From the NCBI GenBank assembly GCA_003248805.1, contig QFQY01000017.1:1-64000 (forward strand): a stretch of DNA of 64,000 bases, in the 5' to 3' direction. This document shows, piece by piece, positions 16,218-25,349 of this stretch; position 1 is the stretch's first letter, and every line of letters begins with the position of its first letter. Source of the stretch: Chelatococcus sp. GTDB taxonomy: Bacteria; Pseudomonadota; Alphaproteobacteria; Rhizobiales; Beijerinckiaceae. The notes under the pieces were generated by a model. The model did not search any database and was not told the origin of the DNA. It saw nothing but the letters and a program-made list of their open reading frames with translations. Position numbers and translations under genes: made by a program.

Positions 16218-17747
16218 ATGCTCGACAAATCCGCGCCTCCGCGCACGCTCATCCTGAACGCCGCCGACAATGTCGCCGTGGCGGTCGATCCGGTCGACAT
16301 CGGTGTCGCTGCGGCCGGCGTGACGGCGCTCAAGCGCATTCCGCGCGGCCACAAGCTGGCATTGCGGCAGATCGCCACAGGCGAGCCGATCCGCAAGTTC
16401 GGCCAGATCATCGGGTTCGCCACCGTCGACATCCCGCCCGGCGACTGGGTGCACGAGCACAACACCGGCTTCCACGCCTTCGAGCGCGACTATGCCTATG
16501 CCGCCGAGGCGAAGCCGGAGTTCGTGCTGCCGGTCGAGCAGCAGGCGACCTTCGAGGGCTTCCGCCGCGCCAACGGCAAGGCGGGCACCCGCAACTATGT
16601 CGGCATCCTGACCTCGGTGAACTGCTCGGCTTCAGCCGCGCGCTTCATGGCCGAGGAGGTGCGGCGCTCCGGCATTCTCGCCGACTATCCGAATGTCGAC
16701 GGTGTGATCGCGCTGACGCACGGCACCGGCTGCGGCATCGACTACAACGGCGAGAGCTTCGAGGTGTTGAAGCGCACCACCTGGGGCTATGCCTGCAACC
16801 CCAACATGGCGGCCGTCCTCGTCGTCGGCCTCGGTTGCGAGGGCTTCCAGATCAAGCGGATGAAGGACGCCTATGGCGTCGAGGAGAGCGACGTCTTCCG
16901 CACCATGACGATCCAGGAGACGGGAGGCACGCGCAAATCGGTCGCGGCCGGTGTCGAGGCGCTGAAGACGATGCTGCCGATCGCCAACAGGGCCGTGCGA
17001 CAGACCGTTCCTGCCTCGGAACTGATGCTCGCGCTGCAATGTGGCGGCTCGGACGGCTATTCGGGCATTACCGCCAATCCGGCCCTCGGCGCCGCCGTCG
17101 ACATCCTGGTCGAGCATGGCGGCACCGCGATCCTCTCCGAGACGCCGGAAATCTACGGCGCAGAGCATCTGCTGACCCGCCGCGCGGCGACGCGCGAGGT
17201 CGGCGAGAAGCTGGTCGGCATCATCGAGTGGTGGGAGGACTATACCGCCCGCGCCCGGATGGACATGAACAACAACCCCTCGCCGGGCAACAAGGCGGGC
17301 GGGCTCACCACCATCCTGGAGAAATCGCTGGGGGCGGCGGCCAAGGGCGGCACCAAGACCCTCTCGGCCGTCTACCACTATGCCGAGCAGGTCAAGGACA
17401 AGGGCTTCGTCTACATGGACACCCCCGGCTACGACCCGGTGGCGGCGACGGGGCAGGTGGCCGGCGGCGCCAATATCCTGGCCTTCACCACCGGGCGGGG
17501 CTCCGCCTATGGCTGCAAGCCGACGCCCTCGGTCAAGCTCGCGACCAACACGCCGATCTACGAGAAGATGATCGACGACATGGACATCAACTGCGGCGAC
17601 GTGCTCGACGGCGTGTCGCTGGAGGAAAAGGGGCGCGAGATCTTCGAGACGCTGCTGAAGGTCGCGTCGGGCGAGCGCTCCAAGTCCGAGCAGCTCGGCT
17701 ATGGCGACGCCGAGTTCGTGCCCTGGCAGATCGGCGCGACGATGTGA
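16218..17747 (+). CDS. Altronate/galactarate dehydratase family protein (UxaA family)
   Basis: The 509-residue protein joins an N-terminal SAF domain (about residues 10-90, with 'PRGHKLALRQIATGEPI' and 'WVHEHN', whose histidines fit the metal site) to the larger UxaA/GarD domain from about residue 112 ('GFRRANGKAGTRNYVGIL'). Family members dehydrate sugar acids such as altronate or galactarate to 2-keto-3-deoxy acids. Other UxaA hallmarks are 'HGTGCGIDYNGE', 'MDMNNNPSPGNKAGGLTTI' and 'GRGSAYGCKPTPSVKLATN'. Which sugar acid is used cannot be told. The Ldh-type dehydrogenase downstream is convergent, so no operon supports a pathway. Confidence 0.88.
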   Translation: MLDKSAPPRTLILNAADNVAVAVDPVDIGVAAAGVTALKRIPRGHKLALRQIATGEPIRKFGQIIGFATVDIPPGDWVHEHNTGFHAFERDYAYAAEAKPEFVLPVEQQATFEGFRRANGKAGTRNYVGILTSVNCSASAARFMAEEVRRSGILADYPNVDGVIALTHGTGCGIDYNGESFEVLKRTTWGYACNPNMAAVLVVGLGCEGFQIKRMKDAYGVEESDVFRTMTIQETGGTRKSVAAGVEALKTMLPIANRAVRQTVPASELMLALQCGGSDGYSGITANPALGAAVDILVEHGGTAILSETPEIYGAEHLLTRRAATREVGEKLVGIIEWWEDYTARARMDMNNNPSPGNKAGGLTTILEKSLGAAAKGGTKTLSAVYHYAEQVKDKGFVYMDTPGYDPVAATGQVAGGANILAFTTGRGSAYGCKPTPSVKLATNTPIYEKMIDDMDINCGDVLDGVSLEEKGREIFETLLKVASGERSKSEQLGYGDAEFVPWQIGATM

Positions 17748-17782
17748 GGGAGGGCGGGCGGCCGCTTGCGCCGCCGTTCTCG

Positions 17783-17882
17783 GTCATTGCGAGCGACGCG
17801 AAGCGATCCGGCGGCGAGGCGATCCCGTTCCGTGGGGCTCGCCCCCTTCGGATCGCCTCGTCGCTTCGCGTCTCGCAGTGAC
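17783..17882. repeat. Palindromic intergenic repeat (GTCATTGCGAGCG type)
   Basis: GTCATTGCGAGCGACGCGAA near the left end (17783 onward, continuing GCGATCCG) is the near inverse of the right end CGGATCGCCTCGTCGCTTCG (from 17849, continuing to CGTCTCGCAGTGAC at 17882). The element fills the gap between the stops of the convergent UxaA and Ldh genes. Repeats of the GTCATTGCGAGCG type are common between alphaproteobacterial genes. Confidence 0.75.
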
Positions 17883-17893
17883 GGGCAGGAGGC

Positions 17894-18967
17894 TCAGTAG
17901 GCCTCCGCATCCACCCCATGGGCGGCCGCCGCCGCCTTGATCTGCGACCAGGTCTCGTCATCGAGCGGAATGCCGTCGCGCTCGCGCGCGATCCGGGTCA
18001 GCCGTTCCTTGTCGCCCGGGGCGAGCACCGGATCGGCCGGGTCGGCCGGCTTCGCGGCGCGGACGAAGGCGAGATAGCTCTCGATGCGGCTGCGGCGCAG
18101 CCCGGCGTCCGGCTCCAGCCGCGCGGGGTCGATCAGCACGCCGAACAGCGAGTTGATGATCCAGCTCTTCTGAGGCTTCTGGTCGATGCGGGCTGCGCCC
18201 ATCAGCCCGGCCGAGAGCAGTTCGGCGATCAGCGACAGCCCGGCGCCCTTGTGGTCGCCGAACGGCAGGAGCGCGCCCAGCGGCAGGCCCGGGATGGCAT
18301 GCGGGAAGACATGCTTCGGCTCCGTCGTCGGCCGACCCTCGCCGTCGATGATGTAGCCGGGCGGAACCTCGACGCCCTTGTTGAGCGCGACGCGCGCCTT
18401 GCCATGGGCCATGCGGCTCGTCGCGAAATCGAGAACCAGAGGCTCGGCATCCGGGACCGGGATGCCGATGGCATGCGGGTTGGTGCCGAAGCGGGCCTCG
18501 ACCGCGCCGTGTGGCGCCACGATGGGCGGGCGGCCCGCGACGTTGACCCAGAAGACGGAGATCAGGCCATGGGCCGCGGCGGCCTCGGCGTAGTGGCCGA
18601 TGCGCCCGATATGGTGGGAGTCGAGCAGGTTGACGATCGCGACGCCGCCGGCCTTCGCCATCGCGCTGGCGCGTTCCACGGCGTCGCGTGCCGCCGGCTG
18701 CCCGAGCGCGACCTGCGCATCGACGATCAGGAAGGGCGCTGCGTCCAGCCGGGTCTGGGGCTTGGTCTGCGGCTTGAGGTTTCCATCCGCAAGCGACTGG
18801 AAATAAAGCGGCAGCATGCCGACGCCATGGCTGTCATGGCCGCTGAGATTCGCGAGCACGAGATGCTCCGAGGTCTCGATGGCTTCGGCCTCGGTCCATC
18901 CGGCCTTGAGAATCATCTCGCGGGTGAGGCGGCGCAGGCTATCGGGGCGGTGCAGGCGGTAGGTCAT
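17894..18967 (-). CDS. Ldh-family dehydrogenase (malate/lactate/ureidoglycolate/sulfolactate type)
   Basis: This is a 357-residue NAD(P)-dependent oxidoreductase of the Ldh2/YlbC/YiaK fold, distinct from classical malate dehydrogenases. It shows the catalytic histidine motif 'SGHDSHGVGMLPLY', 'DSHHIGRIGHYAE', and 'FGTNPHAIGIPVP' with 'VLDFATS' of the cofactor region. Family members reduce 2-oxo acids such as oxaloacetate, sulfopyruvate, diketogulonate or oxalurate. ATG at 18967 (MTYRLHRP) begins the homologous region; upstream sequence is not conserved. The substrate is undetermined. Confidence 0.88.
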   Translation of the reverse strand: MTYRLHRPDSLRRLTREMILKAGWTEAEAIETSEHLVLANLSGHDSHGVGMLPLYFQSLADGNLKPQTKPQTRLDAAPFLIVDAQVALGQPAARDAVERASAMAKAGGVAIVNLLDSHHIGRIGHYAEAAAAHGLISVFWVNVAGRPPIVAPHGAVEARFGTNPHAIGIPVPDAEPLVLDFATSRMAHGKARVALNKGVEVPPGYIIDGEGRPTTEPKHVFPHAIPGLPLGALLPFGDHKGAGLSLIAELLSAGLMGAARIDQKPQKSWIINSLFGVLIDPARLEPDAGLRRSRIESYLAFVRAAKPADPADPVLAPGDKERLTRIARERDGIPLDDETWSQIKAAAAAHGVDAEAY

Positions 18968-19162
18968 GGGCTCAGCCGTCAGGACAGGGGACGCATGACA
19001 GTGCATGCGCGACGGTCCGGCGCAATCCTGCGGGTGCGAAGCAGCCGTGCCGCGGGAGCATGCCAGACCTGCGACATCTCGACCTTTCGCCCGGGAATCC
19101 CTATGTTGCGAATGCAATCTTGCTTCACCGGGCCTTGAACCCGGTCGAGGAGGGACTTTTCG

Positions 19163-19549
19163 ATGTTCTCCATTCCCGGCCTGAAGGTCGTTTCGCTGAC
19201 CGACGCGGCGGCGCGGCGCATTGCCGAGATCGTTGCGCAAGCGTCCACGGAGGCGCCGGCTCTGGGCTTGCGCGTCGGTGTGAAGAAGGGCGGCTGCGCC
19301 GGCATGGAATACACCTTCGAGGTCGCCCGCGAGACGCGGAAGGGCGACGAGGTGGTCACCGACAAGGGCGCGACGGTCGTCGTAGACGCGAAGGCGGTAT
19401 TGTTCCTGCTCGGAACCGAACTCGATTTCAGGACCGACCGCTTCTCGTCGACCTTCGTCTTCAACAATCCGAACCAGGTCTCGGCCTGCGGCTGCGGCGA
19501 ATCCGTCGAGATCAAGCCCCGCGAGAGCGCGACGCTCGCCGCCCATTGA
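19163..19549 (+). CDS. A-type Fe-S cluster carrier (HesB/IscA/SufA family)
   Basis: This is a 128-residue scaffold or carrier that hands iron-sulfur clusters to apoproteins. The three conserved cysteines are present: Cys45 in 'VKKGGCAGMEY', and Cys109 and Cys111 in 'SACGCGES'. It is about 15 residues longer than the ErpA-like protein at 55199-55549, mainly at the N-terminus. No suf genes are adjacent, so it is not placed in a SUF operon here. A short palindrome TTGCGAATGCAA lies at 19106-19117 upstream. The next gene starts 11 bases after its stop. Confidence 0.92.
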   Translation: MFSIPGLKVVSLTDAAARRIAEIVAQASTEAPALGLRVGVKKGGCAGMEYTFEVARETRKGDEVVTDKGATVVVDAKAVLFLLGTELDFRTDRFSSTFVFNNPNQVSACGCGESVEIKPRESATLAAH

Positions 19550-19559
19550 GATCGTCGCG

Positions 19560-19895
19560 ATGGATCGGGAGGCGGTCGAGGATCTCTTCGCCGGCATCCT
19601 GCCCGTTCGTGTCCGGCGCATGTTCGGTGGGCTGGGCCTCTTCGACGGGCCGCTGATGTTCGCGCTGGTCGCCGACGGCGAACTCTATTTCAAGACGAAC
19701 GAGGAGACGGCCGCCCTCTTCGCCGAGGCCGGCGGGCACGCCTTCTCCTACGCGCGCAAGGGCAAGCTCGCCACGATGGGCTACTGGACGCCGCCCGAAT
19801 CCATCTTCGACGACGCCGAGGAATTGCGACGCTGGACCGCCCTCGCGCTCCGGGTCGCCCATGCTTCGCAGGTGGGCGTCAGGCGACGCGGCTGA
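19560..19895 (+). CDS. TfoX/Sxy N-terminal domain protein
   Basis: This is a 111-residue protein consisting of the TfoX N-terminal domain: 'VRVRRMFGGLGLFDGPLMFA', 'GELYFKTNEET' and 'FSYARKGKLATMGYW' are typical. TfoX/Sxy proteins coactivate competence genes in gammaproteobacteria, but stand-alone N-terminal domains are widespread and mostly uncharacterised. It follows the A-type carrier by 11 bases and is likely cotranscribed. Its end overlaps the end of the convergent diguanylate cyclase gene by 17 bases. Confidence 0.88.
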   Translation: MDREAVEDLFAGILPVRVRRMFGGLGLFDGPLMFALVADGELYFKTNEETAALFAEAGGHAFSYARKGKLATMGYWTPPESIFDDAEELRRWTALALRVAHASQVGVRRRG

Positions 19896-20937
19896 CGATA
19901 TCGAGCGCGTCTTCGGTGACGGTGCGGTTGCGGCCGTCGCGCTTGGCCTGGATCAGCGCCTGGTCGGCGCGATCCACCAGCGATCCCGCGGTGTCGCCGC
20001 GATGATAGACCGCGACGCCGAGCGAGATCGTGATGCGGCCGAGATTCTCGTTGGTCGAGCGCTTGACGAGTTCGCGGGTCAGCAGCGCCTGACGAACCGT
20101 CTCGGCCCCGAACTTGCCGGCGATCAGGTCGGCATCGGGCAGGATGATGGCGAACTCCTCACCGCCGAAGCGGGTGATGATCGCCTTTTCCTTGAACTTG
20201 TCGCGCATCGTGCGCGCGACCAGTCGCAGCACCTGGTCGCCGGTAAGATGGCCGTGCATATCGTTGAATTTCTTGAAGAAGTCGATGTCGGCCATGACGA
20301 GCGCGAAGGACTCCCGCCGGAGCGTGGCCTCGTCGATCGACTTCTGCAGCATGTCCTCGAAATGGCGCCGGTTGGCGAGGCCCGTCAGCGCGTCGGTCAG
20401 GGCCTCCGCGCGCGTGGCCTCGAGGGCCTCGCGCAGATTGCGGATCTCGCGCGAGCTGTTCCGGAGCTGGATCTCGAGCTGGGCCTTGCGGGTGACTTCC
20501 TCGCGCGTCGACAGCACCAGCGCCTCGACCCATTCGCGCAGCTTCTGGCGGTCGTTCGAGGGCGGAAGCTCCTCCGACATGGCGCTCAGCCGGCCGTGAT
20601 AGAGCTTGCTGGAGCCGAGCGCCTTGTCGACGAGATCCATCAGCCCGTCGATCTCGCCCAGGACCTGGAGGCTCGTCCGCTCGGCCTGCCGGGCGAGGCG
20701 CTCCGTGCCGATGAACCGCTCGTAGATGCTGTCGATATCGGCCGCGCCGACCGTGCCGTCCGAGCCCGCGATGACCGATTCCATCGCCATGCTCACCGAC
20801 GGCATCTCGCCGCTCAGATGCGCGTACCAGACTTCGAAGGCGCGCGGATAGCAGGGCGAGCCGTGCTGGCGCATGGCCGCGACGACCCGCTCGGCGAGAT
20901 CATGGGATGGGGAGGAGCTCTGCGCCTGCTCGGTCAT
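19879..20937 (-). CDS. Diguanylate cyclase (GGDEF domain) with N-terminal helical domain
   Basis: The 352-residue protein should make c-di-GMP from two GTP. The C-terminal GGDEF domain runs from about residue 180 ('EALTDALTGLANRRHFEDML') with the active-site signature RFGGEEF and 'MADIDFFKKFND' for metal and substrate binding. Five residues before GGEEF the RxxD inhibitory site is replaced by KEKA, so product feedback is probably absent. The N-terminal half is helical with no transmembrane segment ('CYPRAFEVWYAHLSG'), a common sensor-less layout in rhizobia. ATG at 20937 was chosen by this layout; ATGs at 20982 and 21081 are alternatives and none has a clear ribosome site. Confidence 0.88.
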   Translation of the reverse strand: MTEQAQSSSPSHDLAERVVAAMRQHGSPCYPRAFEVWYAHLSGEMPSVSMAMESVIAGSDGTVGAADIDSIYERFIGTERLARQAERTSLQVLGEIDGLMDLVDKALGSSKLYHGRLSAMSEELPPSNDRQKLREWVEALVLSTREEVTRKAQLEIQLRNSSREIRNLREALEATRAEALTDALTGLANRRHFEDMLQKSIDEATLRRESFALVMADIDFFKKFNDMHGHLTGDQVLRLVARTMRDKFKEKAIITRFGGEEFAIILPDADLIAGKFGAETVRQALLTRELVKRSTNENLGRITISLGVAVYHRGDTAGSLVDRADQALIQAKRDGRNRTVTEDALDIVSRVA

Positions 20938-21119
20938 ACCGCGAAAACCCGGATATGAAGCCGGTTCATGGCTTTCGGCCATGACAGCTTCGATGAACGA
21001 TCGAAGCGGGACATCCTGTCCGTATTTACGGTTGCATGCGCCCGTCGCTCCCGCGTAATCCCGCGAGAACGCAATCACCATACGTCAGACCGGTTAAAAT
21101 GCGGTTGATGGCGCCGGCG

Positions 21120-22568
21120 TCAGCCGACGCGCACGGGCCGCAACAGGAAGGCGGGGACGTGGTCGCCGAGCCCCTTCACCTTCGGGCCGTCATCCTCGTC
21201 GCGGCGACGGGACTCGGGCGCACGCGCCGGCTTCGCCTGCGTCGGTTTCGCCTGGCGCGTCTGCTCGCCATCCGGGCGGCTGCGCTGCGGCTCGCTCTTT
21301 TCGGCGACGATGCGCTCGGGGCTTGGCGCCGGCCGGGATTCGCTCCGCTCCGGGCGTCCGCGCCCGCCGCTGGAGCGTCCGCCGCGCTTCTCGTCGCGGC
21401 GTCCGCGCCGCTCCTCGCGGGGCTCGCCGGGCGGCAGGGCGTCGAGCCCGGGTCCGTCCCAGGCGATGCTCTGGCCGATCAGCTTCTCCACCGCGGCGAC
21501 GAGCTTGTCGTCATGGCGCGTGACGATGGTGAAGGCGGCTCCGAGCCTGCCGGCGCGGCCGGTGCGGCCGATGCGGTGGACATAGTCCTCCGCATGGGTC
21601 GGGACATCGTAGTTGAAGACGTGGCTGACGGCCGGGATGTCGAGGCCGCGGGCCGCGACATCGCTGGCGACGAGGATCGGGTTCTCGCCGGTGCGGAAGG
21701 AGTCAAGCGCGGCCATGCGGGCGTACTGATCCATGTCGCCATGCAGCGCGACGGCCGGGAACCCGTGCTTCTGGAGCGATTTGTGCAGCGTCGCGACATC
21801 GCGCTTGCGGTTGCAGAAGACGATCGCGTTCTGAAGGTCGGTGGCGCCCTTGAGCAGCTTGCGCAGCGTCTCGCGCTTCTCGAAATCCTGATCGTTCGAG
21901 GCGATCAGGCGCTGCGTGATCGTCGTCGCCGCCGTTGCGGGGCGCGAGACCTCGACCCTGACGGGATTGTGCAGGAACTGCTCGCTGATGCGCGTGATCT
22001 CGGGCGGCATCGTCGCGGTGAAGAACAGCGTCTGCCGCGTGAAGGGCACGAGCTTGCAGACGCGCTCGATGTCGGGGATGAAGCCCATGTCGAGCATGCG
22101 GTCGGCTTCGTCGATGACGAGGAGCTCGACGCCGGTGAGCAGCAGCTTGCCGCGCTCGACATGGTCGAGCAGGCGGCCGGGCGTCGCGATCAGCACGTCG
22201 ACGCCGCGGGTGATCTTGGCGTCCTGGTCGCCGAAGGAGACGCCGCCGATCAGCAGCGCGACCGAGAGCTTCTGGTTGACGCCGTAGCGGACGAAGTTCT
22301 CCTCGACCTGCGCGGCGAGCTCGCGCGTCGGCTCGAGGATCAGCGTGCGCGGCATCCGGGCGCGGGCGCGGCCCGTCTCCAGGATGGTCAGCATCGGCAG
22401 GGTGAAGGCGGCCGTCTTGCCCGTGCCGGTCTGGGCGATGCCCAGCACGTCCTTGCGGGCGAGCACATGGGGAATGGCTTGGGCCTGGATCGGAGTCGGC
22501 GTCGTGTAGCCCGCGGAGGTGACCGCCGTAAGAACTTTTTCGCTCAGGCCGAGTTCGGCAAATGACAT
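21120..22568 (-). CDS. DEAD-box ATP-dependent RNA helicase (RhlE-like)
   Basis: This 482-residue RNA helicase probably acts in ribosome assembly or RNA decay, often at low temperature. All core motifs are present: Q-motif 'YTTPTPIQAQAIP', motif I 'AQTGTGKT', Ia 'PTRELA', II DEAD, III TAT, V 'VASDVAARGLDI' and VI 'HRIGRTGRAG'. After about residue 370 comes a basic, Arg/Gly/Pro-rich unstructured tail that ends in 'GLGDHVPAFLLRPVRVG', a conserved-looking terminal peptide. ATG at 22568 gives the usual MSFAELGLSEKVL start; the upstream extension to 22673 is non-homologous. Confidence 0.95.
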   Translation of the reverse strand: MSFAELGLSEKVLTAVTSAGYTTPTPIQAQAIPHVLARKDVLGIAQTGTGKTAAFTLPMLTILETGRARARMPRTLILEPTRELAAQVEENFVRYGVNQKLSVALLIGGVSFGDQDAKITRGVDVLIATPGRLLDHVERGKLLLTGVELLVIDEADRMLDMGFIPDIERVCKLVPFTRQTLFFTATMPPEITRISEQFLHNPVRVEVSRPATAATTITQRLIASNDQDFEKRETLRKLLKGATDLQNAIVFCNRKRDVATLHKSLQKHGFPAVALHGDMDQYARMAALDSFRTGENPILVASDVAARGLDIPAVSHVFNYDVPTHAEDYVHRIGRTGRAGRLGAAFTIVTRHDDKLVAAVEKLIGQSIAWDGPGLDALPPGEPREERRGRRDEKRGGRSSGGRGRPERSESRPAPSPERIVAEKSEPQRSRPDGEQTRQAKPTQAKPARAPESRRRDEDDGPKVKGLGDHVPAFLLRPVRVG

Positions 22569-22728
22569 TGAAATATCGCGCTTCTTCAGGCTCGGTGACG
22601 CGCCGCGGGATGACCTGCTCGACCGCGTCGGCGGCGCGACGACTTTCCTGCGCGCCTTCGGACCTGTGTGCAATGCAGAAAAAGCGCGGCAAAGTCAATC
22701 ATCTAGGGCCTGAAAGGATAGTCTGTCC

Positions 22729-23427
22729 GTGACCAAGGAACCGCTCGTGCTGATTCCCGGGCTCAGCTGCAACGCCGCGCTCTATGCTCCGCAATGGCCT
22801 GCGCTGGCGACCGGCCGCTCCGTCTTCGTCGCCGATCATGCGTCGGACGAGAGCCTGCAGGGCATCGTGAGCCGGCTTCTGTCCGCCGCGCCGCCGCGTT
22901 TTGCCCTCTGCGGGCTCTCCATGGGCGGCTACACGGCCTTCGAGGTCATGCGCCAGGCGCCCGAGCGGGTTACGCGGCTCGCGCTGCTCGACACCAGCGC
23001 CAAGCCGGCGACGCCGGAGACCAACGCGCCGCGCGAGCAGATGATCGAGCTGGCCCGGAAGGGCGCCTTCGACAACGTCACGACCCTCGTCTGGCAGAGG
23101 CTGGTCGCGCCGCACAGGCTTGCCGACGACGCGTTGCGCCTGCGCGTGCGGGACATGGCCGAAGCGGTCGGCGCGGAAGGCTTCGTCCGCCAGCAGCGCG
23201 CCATCATGGGCCGGCCGGATTCACGGCCCGGACTCGGCGCCATCGCGGTGCCGAGCCTCGTCCTGGTCGGGGAGGAGGATGTCATCACGCCCCCGGCGGA
23301 GGCCGCCGAGATCGCCCGGGGAATCGGTGCTCATGCGCGGCTGGTGACGGTGCCGGGATGCGGCCATCTCTCGACGCTCGAGGTTCCCGAGCGGGTGACG
23401 CGCGCGCTTCTGGACTGGCTCGACTGA
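22729..23427 (+). CDS. Alpha/beta-fold hydrolase
   Basis: This 232-residue cytoplasmic hydrolase has the triad in place: nucleophile Ser64 in the elbow 'LCGLSMGGYTA', Asp in 'LVGEEDVITPP' and His in 'PGCGHLSTLE'. The N-terminal 'VLIPGLSCNAALY' forms the oxyanion region. GTG at 22729 is supported by GAAAGGA about 12 bases upstream. It is divergent from the helicase gene and convergent with a small membrane-protein gene. The substrate is unknown; esters or lactones are typical for the family. Confidence 0.87.
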   Translation: MTKEPLVLIPGLSCNAALYAPQWPALATGRSVFVADHASDESLQGIVSRLLSAAPPRFALCGLSMGGYTAFEVMRQAPERVTRLALLDTSAKPATPETNAPREQMIELARKGAFDNVTTLVWQRLVAPHRLADDALRLRVRDMAEAVGAEGFVRQQRAIMGRPDSRPGLGAIAVPSLVLVGEEDVITPPAEAAEIARGIGAHARLVTVPGCGHLSTLEVPERVTRALLDWLD

Positions 23428-23437
23428 GCCGGCCGGG

Positions 23438-23464
23438 GCCCTGCCGCGGTCAGCGGGGCAGGGC
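23438..23464. terminator. Hairpin between convergent genes, possible terminator
   Basis: GCCCTGCC (23438-23445) pairs with GGCAGGGC (23457-23464) just after the hydrolase stop and across the stop codon of the leftward small gene. No T-run follows on either strand, so termination is only a suggestion. Confidence 0.35.
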
Positions 23465-23710
23465 GCAGGGGTCGAGGCGCGTGGCCGATGCCTTGGAAAC
23501 GATCGAGCCTGTCGTCTGCGGATCGCGCGGCGCGCTCCTGGCGGCCGCGAGGGTCGCTTCGTCGAGGCCGCGACGGTCGAGATCGTCCGTCCGGCCCGCG
23601 ATGAAGTTGGCGGCGAGCACGGAGAGCAGTCCGATCGCTAGGCTCGCCTTGGCGACGGAGGCCACCATGCTGCCGGTCTCGTTCCTCCAGAACAGTTCGA
23701 TGAGGCGCAT
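23450..23710 (-). CDS. Small single-pass membrane protein, hypothetical
   Basis: An 86-residue protein with one hydrophobic segment (about residues 14-35, 'MVASVAKASLAIGLLSVLA') after a short N-terminus 'MRLIELFWRNETGS', then a charged tail with 'TDDLDRRGLDEATLAAAR'. ATG at 23710 has GGGGGAA upstream; a longer reading to 23824 lacks support. The layout faintly recalls Flp-type pilin-like small proteins, but the glycine and ATAIEY motifs of that family are missing. No function is assigned. Confidence 0.5.
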   Translation of the reverse strand: MRLIELFWRNETGSMVASVAKASLAIGLLSVLAANFIAGRTDDLDRRGLDEATLAAARSAPRDPQTTGSIVSKASATRLDPCALPR

Positions 23711-23875
23711 GCCCCGTTCCCCCGCGATGCGTCGACAGCCTCCATCAACGTGAACTTCGCTTAAGATACGGTTAGCGAAACGTTGCCGGACTGACGGAGC
23801 GTCCTCGACAGGCGTCGCGGACACGGTCGTTTCAGGAGTGGGCCGGCGCTCGCAAGCGCGGTCTCGCCTTCGTCC

Positions 23876-25312
23876 TCACCCGCCGTTCGGGAAGGTCAGC
23901 GGCGAGATCGTGAGATGGTCGCGCCCGGCCCAGTCCAGTGACTTCACCTTGGGCTCGGCCCGGCGCTGGGCTTCCTCGAGTTCGGCGGCGGCGGCGGAGT
24001 AGTCCATCGTCAGCACCTTGCCGTTCTCGACCACGGTCACGCCGTCGACGATCACCGTCGTCACGGCGCGCTCGGCCGCGGCGTAGATCAGGCTGCGGAT
24101 CGGATCGCGCAACGGGCGCATCATCGGATGCGTCACGTCGACAAGCACGATGTCGGCCTTGGCGCCCGGCGCCAGCCGACCGATGTCGTTGCGGCCCAGA
24201 GCCTTGGCCCCGCCCAGCGTCGCCGCGTTGAAGACGTCCGCGGTGCGCATGTCGTAGACGTCCTCGGCCATCATCCGGGAACCGATGCAGACCGCGCGCA
24301 TCTCCTCGAGCATGTGGTGCGGATAGGTATCGACGCCGATGCCGACATTGACGCCGGCCTCGACATAGCTGCCGAAGCTCTGCATGGCGATGCCGCGGCG
24401 CTGGAACACGATGGGGCAATGGGCCACGGTCGTGCCGGTTTCGACCAGCGTGCCGAGATCGTCGGTCTCCGGCCAGTGCGACGAGCTGTGATGGTCCAGG
24501 AAGATGCCGTGGCCGATGATGCTCGAAGGCCCGAGCACGCCGAGCGAGGCGAGCCATTCGACGGGCGTCATGCCATGGCGGCGCGTGATCTCGTGGAATT
24601 CGACCACGCTCTGCGCCGCGTGGATCTGGAACGGCACGCCCCGGCGCATCGCCTCGGCATGGCTCGCCTCGATCAGCTCCGGCGTGCAGGTGTCGATCTG
24701 CGAGGGCGAGACCATGCCCGAAAGCCGCCCGGACTCGTCGGCGGCGACACGGTCGAGCAGCGCCATGGCGGCTGCCATCGCCTCCTCGCCGGCCTTCTCG
24801 TTCCACTCGTATTTCGCCACATGGCCGTTGTCGGTGTACCAGCGGGCCGAGCGGTACATGGGCGAGAACACGCCGCGCAGGCCGGACGCCTTGAAGGTTT
24901 CCAGCCAGCCGTCCCAGGCCACGCTCATGTCGACGAGCGTGGTGACCCCGGACATCAGCAGTTCGGAATAGGTCACCTCGGCGCAGGCGCGCGTGCCCTG
25001 GGCATCGCAGCGGAACAGCGGCATGAACTCGTAGAGCGCCGTGCCGTACATCTTCCGCGAGCCGAGCTCGTCGTTCCAGCCCTTGCACATGGCTTCGGAC
25101 GAGGGATGTGAGTGGATGTTGACGAGCCCGGGCATGACCATGCGCCCGCGCCCGTCGATCTCGCGGTCGACCTCCCCGTCGAACCGGCCGCCGACCTGGA
25201 TCAGCCGGTCGCCGTCGAAGGCGACGTCGCCGTCGCGCAGATAGATATGGCCGCCCGCCGCCGCGTCATAGGCGACGATCCAGCTCGCATTGCGGATCAC
25301 GGTGATGGACAT
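23876..25312 (-). CDS. Amidohydrolase family protein (cytosine deaminase/chlorohydrolase-like)
   Basis: This 478-residue metal-dependent hydrolase of the TIM-barrel amidohydrolase superfamily has metal ligands in order: the HxH in 'PGLVNIHSHPSSEAM', His in 'VPFQIHAAQS', His in 'SIIGHGIFLDHH' and Asp in 'VGIGVDTYPHHM'. These match the mononuclear subgroup that includes deaminases and dechlorinases. GGAG stands 7 bases before the ATG at 25312. It is the last gene downstream of the dipeptide-type ABC genes, separated from the binding-protein gene by a palindromic repeat. A role in processing a transported amide or N-heterocycle is inferred. Confidence 0.85.
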   Translation of the reverse strand: MSITVIRNASWIVAYDAAAGGHIYLRDGDVAFDGDRLIQVGGRFDGEVDREIDGRGRMVMPGLVNIHSHPSSEAMCKGWNDELGSRKMYGTALYEFMPLFRCDAQGTRACAEVTYSELLMSGVTTLVDMSVAWDGWLETFKASGLRGVFSPMYRSARWYTDNGHVAKYEWNEKAGEEAMAAAMALLDRVAADESGRLSGMVSPSQIDTCTPELIEASHAEAMRRGVPFQIHAAQSVVEFHEITRRHGMTPVEWLASLGVLGPSSIIGHGIFLDHHSSSHWPETDDLGTLVETGTTVAHCPIVFQRRGIAMQSFGSYVEAGVNVGIGVDTYPHHMLEEMRAVCIGSRMMAEDVYDMRTADVFNAATLGGAKALGRNDIGRLAPGAKADIVLVDVTHPMMRPLRDPIRSLIYAAAERAVTTVIVDGVTVVENGKVLTMDYSAAAAELEEAQRRAEPKVKSLDWAGRDHLTISPLTFPNGG

Positions 25313-25349
25313 GGCGGGCTCCGGCGGTCTCGGAATGACGGGCCATCAC

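Noticed and set aside
17783..17882. Possible small RNA or CRISPR-like unit
   Set aside because: Only one palindromic unit is present, with no spacers or repeats; it belongs to a known type of intergenic repeat.
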